Shown here: in pieces, positions 43,210-56,060 of the stretch
How the letters are laid out: the number at the start of each line of letters is the position of its first letter
How positions within the stretch are numbered: position 1 is the stretch's first letter
The notes under the pieces: model-generated
What the model saw: only the letters and a program-made list of their open reading frames with translations
The model's database searches: none
What the model was told of the DNA's origin: nothing
Assembly: GCA_000733355.1 (NCBI GenBank)
Contig: JNVV01000002.1
Coordinates: 669,626 to 733,625 of the forward strand
DNA length: 64,000 nucleotides
Direction: 5' to 3'
From: Falciphora oryzae
Lineage: Eukaryota; Ascomycota; Sordariomycetes; Magnaporthales; Magnaporthaceae
Position numbers and translations under genes: made by a program

Positions 43210-44229
43210 TCGTTGTTTCTCTCTCGACGTCTGCTTCTCTCATCGGATGTAGTCTTTTGGGAGAAGCTCCACGGATTCGGCGGTCACACGATACCCACTG
43301 TTTATAGAGCTCATCATCATCGCTTTTCTCCTCACTCTGGTCTAGTGCGTCTCAAGCGGAACTCCAGGGCGGAGGGTTGCATTTACGGCATCCATCGCAA
43401 GTCAGGTTTATCGGAATAGCTTGTTTGAAGCAGAAGCAATTCATGGCGTATTACCTTTTTGTTCATTTCACCCCTTTACTTTCCGCCTAACTCTCCAGTT
43501 CACCCGAAGGCGGAACTAATCTGCTGCCTCGGGGCTCCGGGGAACCTGGTGTAAAGCTTTTACCAGTACTTATTTTATTACTTTTTTTCCCACCTGGCCT
43601 TGTGAATATTGGAAACCGATGGGGACAATCTCTCGGCCTAACCTCTGGTCGGGCCCGCTAATGCTCGACATCATGAACGCCTCGCTTGGCCTCACATATT
43701 GAATCTCCTATTTTGGACGACAGATATTCTTATGGTCTAGACAGAATGCAACCTTTTTTTTTTTTTTTTTTTTTTCTCCCTCGCTTCTTCCTTCCGCGCG
43801 CGTTTTTATCCGCCATGACGGTGATTAGCCCATCTGAATCCCGCTTCTGTGAAATCAACGAGCTCCTATAACATTGATATAACATTGTATGAATGCCTTC
43901 AAGTGTAGATATCTATCTCAAAGATACGCTGCGGGATGTTTCTCTTGTGTTCATCGCGCTCATCGAATCCATTCCACGTGCGCAGCGCTCGGTGTCAGTC
44001 TGGGCGGGTCTCAAGACTGTTTCAGGCCCCTTGCAACCTTCACGCTCCTGATCGGAAGGTCGGGTTTCACCCCGTGGGACGGCCCATACCGGAGGCCAGA
44101 GATGCGATGAGGGAATGCGTCTCTTCTCTGTAATTCAGCTTTTTTGATTGCAACCGAGAACTGCTGGCTGTCTGGTTGGATTCGAATCGTCAGGCAGGTT
44201 GCGCGATAGCGGCCTTTCTTTTTTGCGAA
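43210..44229. other. Intergenic region
   Basis: 1.0 kb including a T22 run at 43754-43775. No gene recognised. It ends at the left breakpoint of the tandem duplication. Confidence 0.5.
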
Positions 44230-46377
44230 GCCCGAATTATCGAGAACGTCGGCCCCGGACCAAGACACGCGTTCATCTTCATTTGATCACGCCGAATACC
44301 AATCGACCACCGATCATCGACTAGCGCCTGTCTCGCAGAAGGAGGACAGAAAAGAAAGATCGCGCACGAAAGGCAAAGGGGACACAAGACCCTCGATCAC
44401 AAAAAACAAAAGAGAAAACCATGTTCGTTCACGGGATAGCGACGACTTCGGTGGTGCTCGCGCTCGTGGCTGCGGCGCTGGGCGGCGGCATCGCGGACGA
44501 GGTGCGGAGCGGGTTCAGGATGGGAGGCTCGCTGCTCCCGAGGCAGACCAAGGATCTACAAGCATTCAGCGGCGCGCTGGGAGGCGCCAAAGCACAGTCG
44601 GTATGTTTTCTCCCTTCTTCCCTTTGACGCAATCGCACCCTTGAGCCGCTAGCCACGAACACTCGCAGGCGGGGGCTGCGCGTGGCCCTGGCGCTTGCAT
44701 CGCGTAATTCGTCGAGGGGTGTGCTGACGACGAGGACGTGTTCTCCCTACCCTTTCGCAGATCACGCAATCATCCGACCAGAAGCGGCCCTTTGCGGTCA
44801 ACGGCGACACTTTCACAGACTTCCGGTCGGCGGCGGATAGGGCGTGCGACAACCAGAAGAACGCGTGCGCCGATATGGCCAACGGCGGCAAGAAGGGGGA
44901 CTTTACGGTTGGCGACTGCGACAAGCAGAACGGTATGGTGGCCCGTCCTCCTGGGGACTATTCTGTTCCCCATTCCTCCATGCTTCGATTCCCCGCGTCT
45001 AAGCCAAATATTGGGACCTTTTCGGAAGTACACCCGACTGACCGACAGCCACCTTCCTTTACCAGATGAATGCAAGTCTGCCGCAGCGTCTGCCACGCAG
45101 ACTGCCTTCAATGCCCTGGTCAGCTCAAACGCCGAGTTTGACTTTTTCTGCGACCTATGAAGCACTGTGTGTTGCTGGCTTTGTTTTGGTCCCTGAAGTC
45201 TTTTCTTTTTTTTCTTTTCTTCTTTTCTTCAATCACGACGTTCGGATCCCCACACTCCCAGGGGCAGTTTGTGTATACAAGGGATAGGTGTAGCAAGCAC
45301 GTCGGGCCTTTGTTTGGTGCCTTTATTTTAGGGTTGGCTTCGGGTGGCGTTCTGGTCGGCACTAGTATATCTCAGGTTTGGTACCTAACCCCTCAATGGT
45401 CTTCATGTAATTCAGGGTTGGGTTGGATGTATGCGTTGTTCAAGCAGCGATGCGCAGCGTGGCTTGCTCCTCTGGCTCGCTAAGAGTTTTGTGCGTTCAT
45501 GTGCTTTGGCTGCCCACACGTGGAGGTGGAACAGCGGGGTGGGCTTGTTCATTCGACCATGAAGGCCGCTGTCTGCCGACCCGACCATTCCGCCCCGTGA
45601 CAATGAATGCTGTCCTCACCTATCGAGTTTCCATAAGCAGGACGGAACTGGGAGTAGTCAGCACGCCGCACACCGGACCTGTCCACGTCGTGCAGCCTAA
45701 TGTCGTTGTTGTTGTCATTGTCACACAAGCCCGACCACTTGTTCCTCGGGTTCCCGCGGAGGGAGTCGGGTAGGCTGGCATGGGGGAGACCCTGGATTTC
45801 ATGGCTCCAGGGACTTTGCGTGCTTGGCGTCATGGCCACAGACGATGGCAGGGACCGACAATCGATCGCAAGGCGGAAGCAGTGCGTCTGGGGGCAGAAA
45901 AAAGCGCATAGAAAAGGAGAAGTGCAAAAAAAAAATCCAGGGTGGCAGAATCCAAAAGCGAAAAGTCGAGGCGCATCTGAAATTAGCCATCGCGCTTCAA
46001 ACTGCGTGCCAACGCCGGGCTAGTCTTCATCAAACCGCTGGAGATGGTGAAATGAACCCGAGCTTGCGAAATAGGGCCTGGGACTGGCAGGGCGTGGGCA
46101 AAATGAGCGGTGATGGATTGCCCCGCCGCCAAAAAGGAGTTGCCGATGGATACTTTGTGCTGTTAATCGGTACCAACCTGGGGTATCCACTCCCTAGCAT
46201 GCGCGAGAAATTTGACCGTGAGATTGCCGCTGCCACATGTACTCGTGCAACTGACAGACGGTGGCAGGCTTTTCCTGACCTTTAGCAGCGCATCAACCAG
46301 TGGGGCCGGCCCAACCCCCAGGAAGCGTGTTCATTGCAGAAATTATTGGCACCTGTTCCCTGAGCTCGCCCGTCCAC
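44230..46377. repeat. Tandem duplication unit 1 (2148 bp)
   Basis: The first 522 bases (44230-44751) recur at 46378-46899 and the last 349 (46029-46377) recur at 46941-47289, at constant offsets expected of a head-to-tail duplication of period 2148. No mismatch was found where I compared. Breakpoints share a 2 bp GC. The unit carries one complete secreted-protein gene plus about 1.2 kb of non-coding DNA downstream (45161-46377) with no other recognised gene. Confidence 0.85.
44421..45160 (+). CDS. Small secreted Cys-containing protein, copy 1
   Basis: Exons 44421-44600, 44761-44932 and 45066-45160 give 148 residues; introns GTATGT...GCAG and GTATGG...CCAG, phases 0 and 1. The signal peptide is MFVHGIATTSVVLALVAAAL. 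The mature part has KRPFAVNGDTFTDFRSAADR, then ACDNQKNACADMANGG, VGDCDKQNDECKSA and the C-terminal FDFFCDL, five Cys in all. This Cys pattern is familiar to me from small secreted proteins of filamentous ascomycetes whose function is not established; effector or cell-wall roles are possible but unproven. The second copy of its 5' half lies 2148 bp downstream. Confidence 0.82.
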
Positions 46378-46568
46378 GCCCGAATTATCGAGAACGTCGG
46401 CCCCGGACCAAGACACGCGTTCATCTTCATTTGATCACGCCGAATACCAATCGACCACCGATCATCGACTAGCGCCTGTCTCGCAGAAGGAGGACAGAAA
46501 AGAAAGATCGCGCACGAAAGGCAAAGGGGACACAAGACCCTCGATCACAAAAAACAAAAGAGAAAACC

Positions 46569-46899
46569 ATGTTCGTTCACGGGATAGCGACGACTTCGGT
46601 GGTGCTCGCGCTCGTGGCTGCGGCGCTGGGCGGCGGCATCGCGGACGAGGTGCGGAGCGGGTTCAGGATGGGAGGCTCGCTGCTCCCGAGGCAGACCAAG
46701 GATCTACAAGCATTCAGCGGCGCGCTGGGAGGCGCCAAAGCACAGTCGGTATGTTTTCTCCCTTCTTCCCTTTGACGCAATCGCACCCTTGAGCCGCTAG
46801 CCACGAACACTCGCAGGCGGGGGCTGCGCGTGGCCCTGGCGCTTGCATCGCGTAATTCGTCGAGGGGTGTGCTGACGACGAGGACGTGTTCTCCCTACC
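46569..46899 (+). CDS. Small secreted Cys-containing protein, copy 2 (truncated by gap)
   Basis: Exon 1 (46569-46748, 60 codons) and most of intron 1 match copy 1. Exons 2 and 3 would fall in the assembly gap. Same signal peptide and start context. If the duplication is real this is a recent paralogue; if the assembly is wrong it is the same locus counted twice. Confidence 0.6.
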
Positions 46900-46940
46900 N
46901 NNNNNNNNNNNNNNNNNNNNNNNNNNNNNNNNNNNNNNNN
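46900..46940. other. Assembly gap (41 N)
   Basis: Run of N within the second duplication unit. Confidence 0.99.
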
Positions 46941-47291
46941 ATCAAACCGCTGGAGATGGTGAAATGAACCCGAGCTTGCGAAATAGGGCCTGGGACTGGC
47001 AGGGCGTGGGCAAAATGAGCGGTGATGGATTGCCCCGCCGCCAAAAAGGAGTTGCCGATGGATACTTTGTGCTGTTAATCGGTACCAACCTGGGGTATCC
47101 ACTCCCTAGCATGCGCGAGAAATTTGACCGTGAGATTGCCGCTGCCACATGTACTCGTGCAACTGACAGACGGTGGCAGGCTTTTCCTGACCTTTAGCAG
47201 CGCATCAACCAGTGGGGCCGGCCCAACCCCCAGGAAGCGTGTTCATTGCAGAAATTATTGGCACCTGTTCCCTGAGCTCGCCCGTCCACGC

Positions 47292-47909
47292 ACCTTCCTC
47301 TCCGCCCGAAAAAAAAGAAACGCCTCTCCTCGCGTCCGAGTCCGCTCGCAGCCCAAGCCCATTCGTCCTTTGCTTGACAACGGCCTCACTTTACCTGTGA
47401 AGTCTCCAGAGGGCGTCAACCTGCGTCCAGATGTGTCCGGCTGCTGCATCCTCCCAGCATTTCCGTTCTTCTTAATGTCGCTCCTTTAATGCTAGTTTTC
47501 TTCGTTCCCCGAGGTTTTTGTAAACCTGGTTTTTTTTTTCTGCTTCTGCAGCAAGGGCCCTTGACAATTTTGCCCAAACGCGTCGCGACTAGTCGAGCGC
47601 AATCTTCCCTTCGTTCTGGCTCCTGCACCTTTTCGATCCCGTTGAGGACGGACCGGTGAAGTTGGGAACGACGCGTTTATTAGAGATTTCAGCTGCAGGC
47701 GATTCCAACCTCGTCTGCGCTGGATCTCGTGGTGGTGAGCCCCTCCCATTCCCACATACTTCCTAGCCACCGCCCCCTTTTTTTTCTTTTTTTCTTTTTT
47801 TTTTTTTTCTCCTCGGACCTGCCGAGTCTATAGCAGGATTCCTACTGCCAGTTATGCTGGACATGAGACACAAGCTTCTGTCTCTCTAACACACTATCCC
47901 AACCGGCAG
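47292..47909. other. Upstream region of the coiled-coil gene
   Basis: 618 bp with T/C-rich tracts (47776-47812). A candidate donor GTGAGC at 47735 and the acceptor GGCAG at 47905-47909 suggest a 5' exon here, but no in-frame ATG could be placed, so the start of the next gene is unresolved. Confidence 0.4.
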
Positions 47910-50900
47910 GCAGCTTCAAAAACGTCGTCGCCAAAGTCGTCCCCTCCTGGTGCTGCTGCACAGGACGGCCGAGACAATCGGTCTTCCGTCCCGTCGTCCC
48001 CGAGGTCGCCCGCTGTGTCCCTCACATCGACTGCCGACGGTGACTACGACGGCTCTTCGCCCATAGTTCCCCCGCTTCAAGCGCCACGACTCCCAGGTCG
48101 AGCGCAGGAATTCTTGCGCACGCCTCCGAGCAGCAAGAGCGGCGAGAAGAAATACGTGACCGCGAGCTGGGGCTCGCCGTACCCTCAGTCTGACAGGTCG
48201 AACAGCGGCAACGACAGCCTAGACAGCGCGCCGTCGTCGGGCTCTTCGCCAGTCCACCTGTTGGCGATAGAGACTCCTTTTCTCCGACCCCCGCCGTACT
48301 TTCAGGAGTCGAGCGCGGAGTCACAGCCTCCGCCATCAGGCTTTGTGAGCGCCGCGGTTCTCGCAAACCGTGCCCGAAGGCCAGCCCGCGGGTTAACCGA
48401 GGACTGGATTCGCCAGCACACCGCGGGCGACGGAGGCGCTGAGGCCAGGCACTGGCTCAGCGACGGTACCGGAGATAGCGAGACCTCTTCACTGAGCGGA
48501 TCTTTCTCCGGTGACGAGGCTGCTTGGCTCGACGAAACCGACCTCAAGACCCCGAAGGCTACCCGGCTGCCCAACTACTTTCGCCGGGCTCCCCAGAAGT
48601 ACCCTCGCACACGTTCGAGTACCGAGACTCTCAAGCAGGAGCACATTCGCGGTCCGTCACCAGCAGATTCAGCAAACATGCCTTCACAACTAGATAATGT
48701 CACTCTCGACTGGGCAAGCGAGAATGTCTCCGATTCGGCTCTTCCGGCCCCCGCTACCCCCAAGAGATCTGCCTCAGGTCGCGTGAACGGTTCTGTTGAT
48801 GGTCCTCGGGTGGGCTTCAACCTGCCGAACCTGCCACACACCCCCACAAAGTCGACGAGTAAACTACCGCCGATTACCCCCAGACTCAAGAAGAAGGTGC
48901 CATGGAAAGGCAAAAACATCTTGATCCTTCTCCCTCGCGATGATGACCGTGGGAAGGCTGGCCATGCACCAAAGCCCCTGACGCAGGATGATGTCTCTGG
49001 TATCATGCGTGACTGGGAGAATTTGGGATACAACACCAAGCCTTTCGAGCTCGAGCCGACGAATCAGTTCGCTGAGGCCGGTAACTACTCTCAGAGCCGA
49101 CGCGAGTGGCCAACCTGGGATGACATCGCGAGCGAGAGGCAAAAGCGTTCCTACAAAGTGACCTTGCCTGACCTGAATGGTGCGATAGCCCCCGACAGTC
49201 CCCACACTTAACAGAAGCAGGGCGCACATGCTAACGCGAGGCTGTCATACTATAGCATGGAAATCTTATGTGGAAGAGCTGCAGGAGGCCAAGCTCCGTG
49301 CACTTGGAGTCACACTGGGAGGCGATGAAGTCCCCCCACCTTCCATCTCCCCGCTGAGCCGCCAGCCCTCGGTTACACACTATCCTCCGCTGCCGTTTTC
49401 GCCGCCACTCGGGACGCCTTCTGCCGCGAGCAATGGCCAGTTCCCCTTCCCCGCCCAGTTTGTGTCTTCGGGTAACCAGAGCCCGAACATCTCGGGGGTC
49501 GCTTCTCCCGTTTCTTTCAATGGGAAGTTCAACCCGCGCCAGTCCATTTCTATTCCGGCTGGCGGCTTCCAGATGTCGCATGGACTGCATAGTCCCCATG
49601 CCTTCTCGCCACAGGCTATGATGTTCCACCACGGCCACGCGCGTGGTGGTTCTCCTTCTCTGGCCAATCTGAGCTCCATGATGTCTCCCACCTCGCCTTT
49701 CCAGCCCGACGGCTTCCAGCCACCAATGCACCAGCGCCATCAGTCGCTCCAGTACCCGATGCTCCAGCACCAACACTTCCAAGGTGCGCGCGCCTCTCCG
49801 CGTCTGCAAGAGCTGCGTGAGGACGAAGAAGAGGTTGAGGATGTGGTCCCGGCCAAGACGCCCGAGCCTGGTGTAGTTGGACACAACGCGAGCAACAGTC
49901 TGCAGCGGGAGATCGATGCTGCCGAGTATCAACTCGAGGCAAATGATGCCGAGTACCACCTGGAAGAGCAGATGCGCTCGCAGCTCGAGCACGACAAGGA
50001 CTACAGCCCTCACAACGACAAGGAGGACATTGTGGCAGCCTCTCATGCCCGAGAGCCGTCTGTGCAGTTTGCGCCTCAGGTGGAGCGCTTCCGGGATGAT
50101 TCCAAGGACGGTAGCATCCTGCACCATCCCCAGCCCCACAGCAGAGGTCACTCGCTGTCCCAGAAGTACTTCCACGAGCCAGAGGAGCACAGCACGGACG
50201 AAAGCGCTCTCAACGGATCGAACCAGCACAAGGAGGTACTCGAGAATGGGATGGATGCCGGCGTCAACGGCAACAACAAGGGCACCCAACCGCATCAGCG
50301 TGGGTTCTCAAATGCCAGCAACCCTTGGAGCGAGACAGGGTCTGATGCCTCGCGGAGGCCGGGCCACAAGAGCAAGGCTTCTCTCTCCGGCCTCAATGTC
50401 GAGGCTCCTGAGTTCAAGTTCAACCCCACGAACAGCTTCAAGCCTACGCAGTTCAACCCGACGAACATCTTCAAGCCTGCTCAGTTCAACTTCCCCAGCG
50501 ACACATTCCAGCCTACAACCGTCTTCCAGGCCGGGACAAACGGTGCCCCCAAGCCGCCCTCGTCGGCCCAGTCGAGCCAGTTCAGCTTTGGCTCGTCCAA
50601 GATCAATGCCAATGCCCCGGTCTTTTCCCCGGGCCACGGCGACTTCAACTTCTTGTCTTCTGGCCCCAAGTTCAGGCCGGACGCCCCAGCCTTCAAGCCC
50701 CATTCGATTTCGAATTCGGTTTCGAGTCCGCCATTGTCTGGCAGTGAGAGTGTCGGGGGCAACCGTTCTAGCTCCATCTTTGGCAACATTGACATGAATG
50801 TTGTCGACACCGCGAGCAAGAAGTCCAAGGCCATCCCAATTGTCCCTCCGTCCAGTGAGGCCCAGCAAAAGGAAGAGCCCGAGACACAATACGACCAGGA

Positions 50901-53900
50901 GGGCCGCGTCATTGATGAGAGTCGATACAAGCGGGCCAAGGCCGCTGCCGACGATGGTGATGATGTTCCGCTCTTTGCCGAGCCAACGGCCCCTTCGCCG
51001 GTCACAGAAACACAGCCGGAGGAGCACCCGCAAACCGACAACATCTATGTCGATGTTAAGTCAGGAGACGAGAACGGTGGCGACACTACCCTGTCGTCGA
51101 CCATTGTTTCTGAGTCGACGGATGTAAAGGCGGCGACCAGCCCGTCAGAGATGTCCATGCCACAGAGCACCATAAACTGGACGCCGTTCGAGTTCAAGTC
51201 ACAGCTCGACATGCAGAGCTTCAATGCCTCGCGGCCATTTGGCGAAGACAACTTCGTCAAGGGACATAAGAAGTCCCTGTCGGCAACTGCTAAACCGTTC
51301 ATTCCTGGCGGCCTGTCGTTTGAGCCCGAGCCCGCTGCCGCCGAGCCCGAAGACGACTCCATGGACGACGAGCAAGAATTCTCGGATGCGCGTGAGGATG
51401 AGGCTGAAGCCTTTGACCCAGATGAGACTCAGGAGCTCGAGCCCCCTGTCGTGTCGGAGCCGCCGACTCTCACTGATCTCAATCTCACCGAGACCCTCGC
51501 CGATTCGACCCCCTCGCCCCAACCTGTTCAGAAGAGGGGCCTTAAATCTTCTCGCTTCGCGGCCTCGCCATCTCCCCCGCCGGCTTCGCCGCCGCCGCAG
51601 CGCAAGGTCTCGGGGCTGGCGGCTTCCCGCTACGCAGTATCCCCCCCCACACTATCAGAGGAGGACGGGGCAGACGACCATGCTCGCGAACTCAGCGACG
51701 ACGAGCAGCCACTGCTTGTCTCGCCGCAGCTTGATGACACGCATGCCTCCTTTGACGACAACCTCCCCGTTTCCTCGACGGCGGAGGCCACTGTTGAGGA
51801 GATCGATGACATCCTTTACCAACTGAACAAGGACCCGTCTGGTGGCGTTAACAGGACCATCGACACTCCCCAGTGGCATCATCCCAGCCCCAAGCGTCAC
51901 ATCTCCCTTGCTGCGGTCACAAACTCATCGCCTCTGCACCTTGGTGCTCCCCATGTTGACTTCCGCAGCGAGGCGCCGGGCCCCAGCCCGGGACGTTATG
52001 AAGCTCATCAACAGCCTATGATGTCTACCGAGCTCGACGACCCCTTCGTCGACCCGCCGGCAGAGGAGCAGCAGTTCTCCGAGAGCAACGTGCATCACCT
52101 CCAGGGCAGTGAAACTGTGCCGGACAGCGACTGGGATGGTGCATTCACTGAGGAGGAGCAGGCCAAGCTCGAGTCCAGGATCAACTTCTTCAATGGCCAT
52201 GTCAATGAGGTGGTCGGCGATCTTCTCGCTAGGCGTCTTCAGCCCATGGAGAGGGCCCTGCAGAACATTCAGCAGGCCTTGGCTGGCGGCTCAAAGCGGC
52301 CCAATTCCAGTAGGCTGGACAGACGCAGCACGTCGGCAGACATCCAGCACAGCGATGCCGACGATGAGGATGATGATATGCCTGCTGCCCGCCGGTCCGT
52401 CAGTCCTCGTAGGGATAGGCGCATGGATCAGATTCGTGTTGCTGTCATGGAGGCTTTGGCCGCCCAGCAGCGCAACGTGTCTGAAACCACTCCCGCCCCG
52501 CAGCACCCCGAACCTACCGAGGGCATGGTCAAGATCATGCAGGCTGTTGATGAGATGAGGGAGCAGTTCAGCAAGTCGCTACACCTTGACTTCCGCGGTG
52601 AGGACCTCAGGAACATCGTCGAGGATGCTGTCGAGCGTCGCATGGTCCCCACGCCTCAGCCAGTGGTTGTTAAGGGCCAGGAAGAGCTCAGTGAAAAGCT
52701 CAACGGACTGCAAGCCAAGGCTGCCGAGCTTGAGCAACGTCTTCGTCTCGAGGAGGCTAAGGTCGAGAAGGAAGTCACTGCCCGTCGGGCCGCCGAAGAC
52801 CGTGCCGCGGAACTCGACCGCCAGCTCCAGATGGCCGAGACCAAGATCGAAGCTGAGATCACCAACAGGAGCGTCTTCGACCAGCGCGTCACCGATCTCG
52901 ATAATAGGCTGAAGCACCACGAGGCCAAGACCGAAGAGGAAATCGAGAACAGGAGGAAGGCAGAGGACCGGCTTTCCGAAGTCCAGCGTCTGTTGCGCAT
53001 CTCGTCTGAGGAGGAGACTAGGCTACGGGAAACCCTCGAGGAGAAGGAGCAGAAGCTCAAGGGGCTTGAGGAGAGCCGTGGCAAGACTAGCATGAAGCTG
53101 GCTCTGCTGGAAGCTTCGCAAACCAACAACCAGAAGTCCCACCTCGAGTTCCAGAGCCGTATCAGCGGCCTCGAGACTGAGCTTCGCGAGGCCAGGCAGG
53201 AGGTGCGCACATGGAAGACCGAGGCTGAGCGTGTGAACAACATCGCCCGCCAGCAAGGCGGCGATCTGGCTCAGCTGAACGACCAGAACAAGCAGCTGAA
53301 GAAGATTGTCGACTCCCTCGGCACCCAGGTCGAGGAGAACGAGCGCATCCGCGACAGCTGGCGTGCCAAGTTCGTCACCCTGCAGGACGAAGTGGCCAAG
53401 GCTGCTGGCCAGATCACCGAGGAGAGTGCCCGGCGTGCCAAGAGGGAGCAGGAGCTCCTTGCCCGCCAGGAGGTCTTGGACGCCAAGCTCCAGGCTGAGG
53501 CTAGGACCCGCGAGCGCCTGGAGAGTGAGCTCGAGAGGCTTGAACTTGGCGAGCGTCAAGGCATGAGGGCGGTGAGCGAGTGCAAGAGGCTTGAGGGCCT
53601 GCTTGCCACTCTCCGGACTGAGAACCACCAGCTTCAGCAGTCGTCTCTCCGATACCAGGCCGAGTTCCAGGAGGCACGTGAGTCTGCCGCTCGCGAGATC
53701 CAGCGCACACGCGACTCGATGCAGTCCGAGGTCGAGGATGCCAACCACCAGGTCAACGTGGTGCGCGAGGAACTCGAGGACCAGATCCAAAGGGCCCGGG
53801 CCCAGCTCGACCAGGTTAAGCTGGACGCCGACACAGCCAAGGCCAAGCACGAGATGCTTCTGGAAGAGTCCCAGAGCACCCTCAAGACGCAGCTTGAGGC

Positions 53901-55080
53901 TCTGGCCCGCAAGCACCAGAACGAGATGGAGGACCTGCAGGCTCGCCACGACCGCGCGCTTAACAACACGACGGAGGATGCTCAGCGTGCCGAGCAGAAC
54001 CTGCTTGAGCGACTCAGCATCTCGACGTCGAAGTCCAAGAACCTCCAGGAGCGCGTGGAGCACCTCGAGGAGAAGCTCGAGATCGCCAAGGAGGCCGCTC
54101 GGGCTGCTGCCAAGGCGGCCAAGATCCCACCCCATCAGCTGGCCGCGATTGTCGAGCCCAGCCTACAGCCGGCGATGCCATTCAAGCCTGTTGCCGCCGC
54201 TCCGCGGTCGCTCGACCTCCCCGAGAAGATTTCGCCGCAAGCACTCCGGGAGTCGATCATGGTATTGCAGGAGCAGCTGCAGGCGCGCGAGCAGAGGATC
54301 GAGGAGCTCGAGCACGCCGTGTCCAAGGTCGACCCCGAGGCCGAGAGCAAGATCTCGAAGCGCGACGACGAGATTACGTGGCTCCGCGAGCTCCTCGCCG
54401 TTCGCCACTCGGATCTGCAAGACATCATTGCGGCTCTGGACAGCGAAGAGTACGATCCTATCGCTGTCAAGGACGGCGCCATCCGGCTCAAGGCCAACCT
54501 GCAGATGGAGGAGCAGGAGCGCGAGAGGGCGATGAACGGTGGCTCAGCTATCAACCTGCCGAACATCGCTGCCAGTCTCCGAGACGCGGCCACGCCTCGG
54601 GTTGCGCAGGCGGTCGGTCCCCTCGCCGCGGCGTGGGGCAACTGGCGCAAGTCGCGCGACCCTGCCGGCCTTGCCACGTCCCCTGCTCCTGGGAGCAGCG
54701 CCACACCCTCTAAGAACGGTCCGGCCCCCCAGGGCGGCTTCCTCTCGGGGCTTTTGACGCCGCCGGCGTCGGGCATGCGCCAGACGCCCCAGAGCGCGCC
54801 AGTGCAGCAGCCGACAGCCTTCTCGAACACGGGCCGGAGGCTGACTGCCCAGCAGCTCGCTAACCGCGCTCGCACGGCTTCCTCGTCGTCTTCTGCGTCG
54901 ACTGTCGCTGCCAGACAGGCTAGCGGCAGTATCAGCAAGATGAACGGTGGGCTCGGCACACCGCAGCGGCACGCTAGCCGCGGCCCGCCGATGACGCCCC
55001 CGATGATGCGCAAGAGCTCGTACGACTCTGACGCGCACGCTGAGGAGTTTGACGATGCCGGGTTCTACGAGGACGAGTAA
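47910..55080 (+). CDS. Very large disordered/coiled-coil protein, start unresolved
   Basis: Exon 47910-49179 joins 49256-55080 (intron GTGCGA...CTAAC...ATAG, phase 1), giving about 2364 residues. The frame opens at an acceptor at 47909 and has no early ATG, so an upstream coding exon is missing. The first part is Ser/Pro-rich with a compact conserved-looking block, KKKVPWKGKNILILLPRDD, then GIMRDWENLGYNTKPFEL; the splice gives AWKSYVEELQEAKL. Next come Pro/Gln-rich sequence and repeats such as FNPTNIFKPAQF with FSFG-like motifs. From about 52690 to 54130 it is long coiled coil (ELEQRLRLEEAKVEKEV). A conserved-looking DEITWLRELLAVRHSDLQDI near 54370 precedes a disordered end. It resembles fungal scaffold proteins often labelled myosin-like; no motor domain is present. 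Role unknown. Confidence 0.8.
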
Positions 55081-56060
55081 ACGGCTCCCTCGCAAGATCC
55101 AGGACTACCGTCGTCCCTATAACACAAGATTTCATTTGTCAAATACCTATTCTCTCACCCGACCTGGCCGTGGAATGGGGAGCCAGTGATATGTTTGGAA
55201 GTCGGCGGTGGAGGCTTTGGAGCCGCAGACTTGTATCATGACCCAACGAAAAGAGCTGGACTAGACTGATACCCTTGCTTTTGTTTTCAGGGCACCTTGT
55301 CCTCTTTGGTTGCCTTCAGTACCGCTGCGTTTTGTTTTTGTTTTTTTCCTATTATTATATTGGGGCTCCTTCATGAACCCACGACCTCCTACACACTGAT
55401 CCCCCGAGATTGATCTAATACCACTCACAACCTAATCCCAGCACTATGTTGCGCAGCAGTCAATCCTTGAAGCTTGATTTTTTCCTTTTTTTTTCACATG
55501 TTGTTCTGCAGTCTCATCTCCTTTCGCTCATTTCACGTTGGTTGCACAGTATGATGGGAGGTTTTTGTCGGGGGTTGGCCACATTCGCTTCCGCCATATT
55601 ATTATCAAGTACACACTCAATTCATCAATCGTTTTGCGATGATTTTCGTACTTGTCCAAGAGACTTGGGCCTTTTCTGTGCTTGCACCTCATTCACTCAT
55701 TCCCGCATGGGATATTCTGCCACCAAGGGAGAGGAGCGCGCGCAATAACTCGTCCGCTTTCATGTACATTCAGCCAAAATCTCGGCAATCTTTGTGTCTC
55801 ATAGATCCGTAGATGCATGAATAGTATTTTACGTCTAAAGACTGGCGTCAAAACGAGACAGCAACTTGACTAGCTACGCTAAATTTCGGGGTGGGCGCCT
55901 TCCCTATAGGCACACACACCAGGGGTATCCAAACAGAGCCAACCTAGGCCCAAAGCAAAAGCGACGCAACCAGGAGCACAAAGCAAAAAACCGGTACAAA
56001 CGACAAAGGAGAAGAGTTCAAGGCGAAACGAGCAGACATCAAGCAAGCGAACTTCATCCC
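55081..56060. other. Intergenic, convergent 3' ends
   Basis: 980 bp, T-rich at 55325-55345 and 55480-55495. No credible gene; 3' UTRs expected on both sides. Confidence 0.5.

Larger units (their letters stand above)
46378..47291. repeat. Tandem duplication unit 2, internally gapped
   Basis: Second copy of the 2148 bp unit, of which only 522 bp at the left and about 350 bp at the right are present, separated by 41 N. By comparison with unit 1 the missing part would be about 1277 bp, so the N run is not to scale. Confidence 0.8.

Noticed and set aside
53023..54135. Long antisense frame (370 codons) opposite the coiled-coil region
   Set aside because: It is the mirror of a Glu/Lys/Arg/Leu-rich coiled coil with biased third positions, which gives Leu-rich antisense frames. 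No domain, start context or splice pattern.
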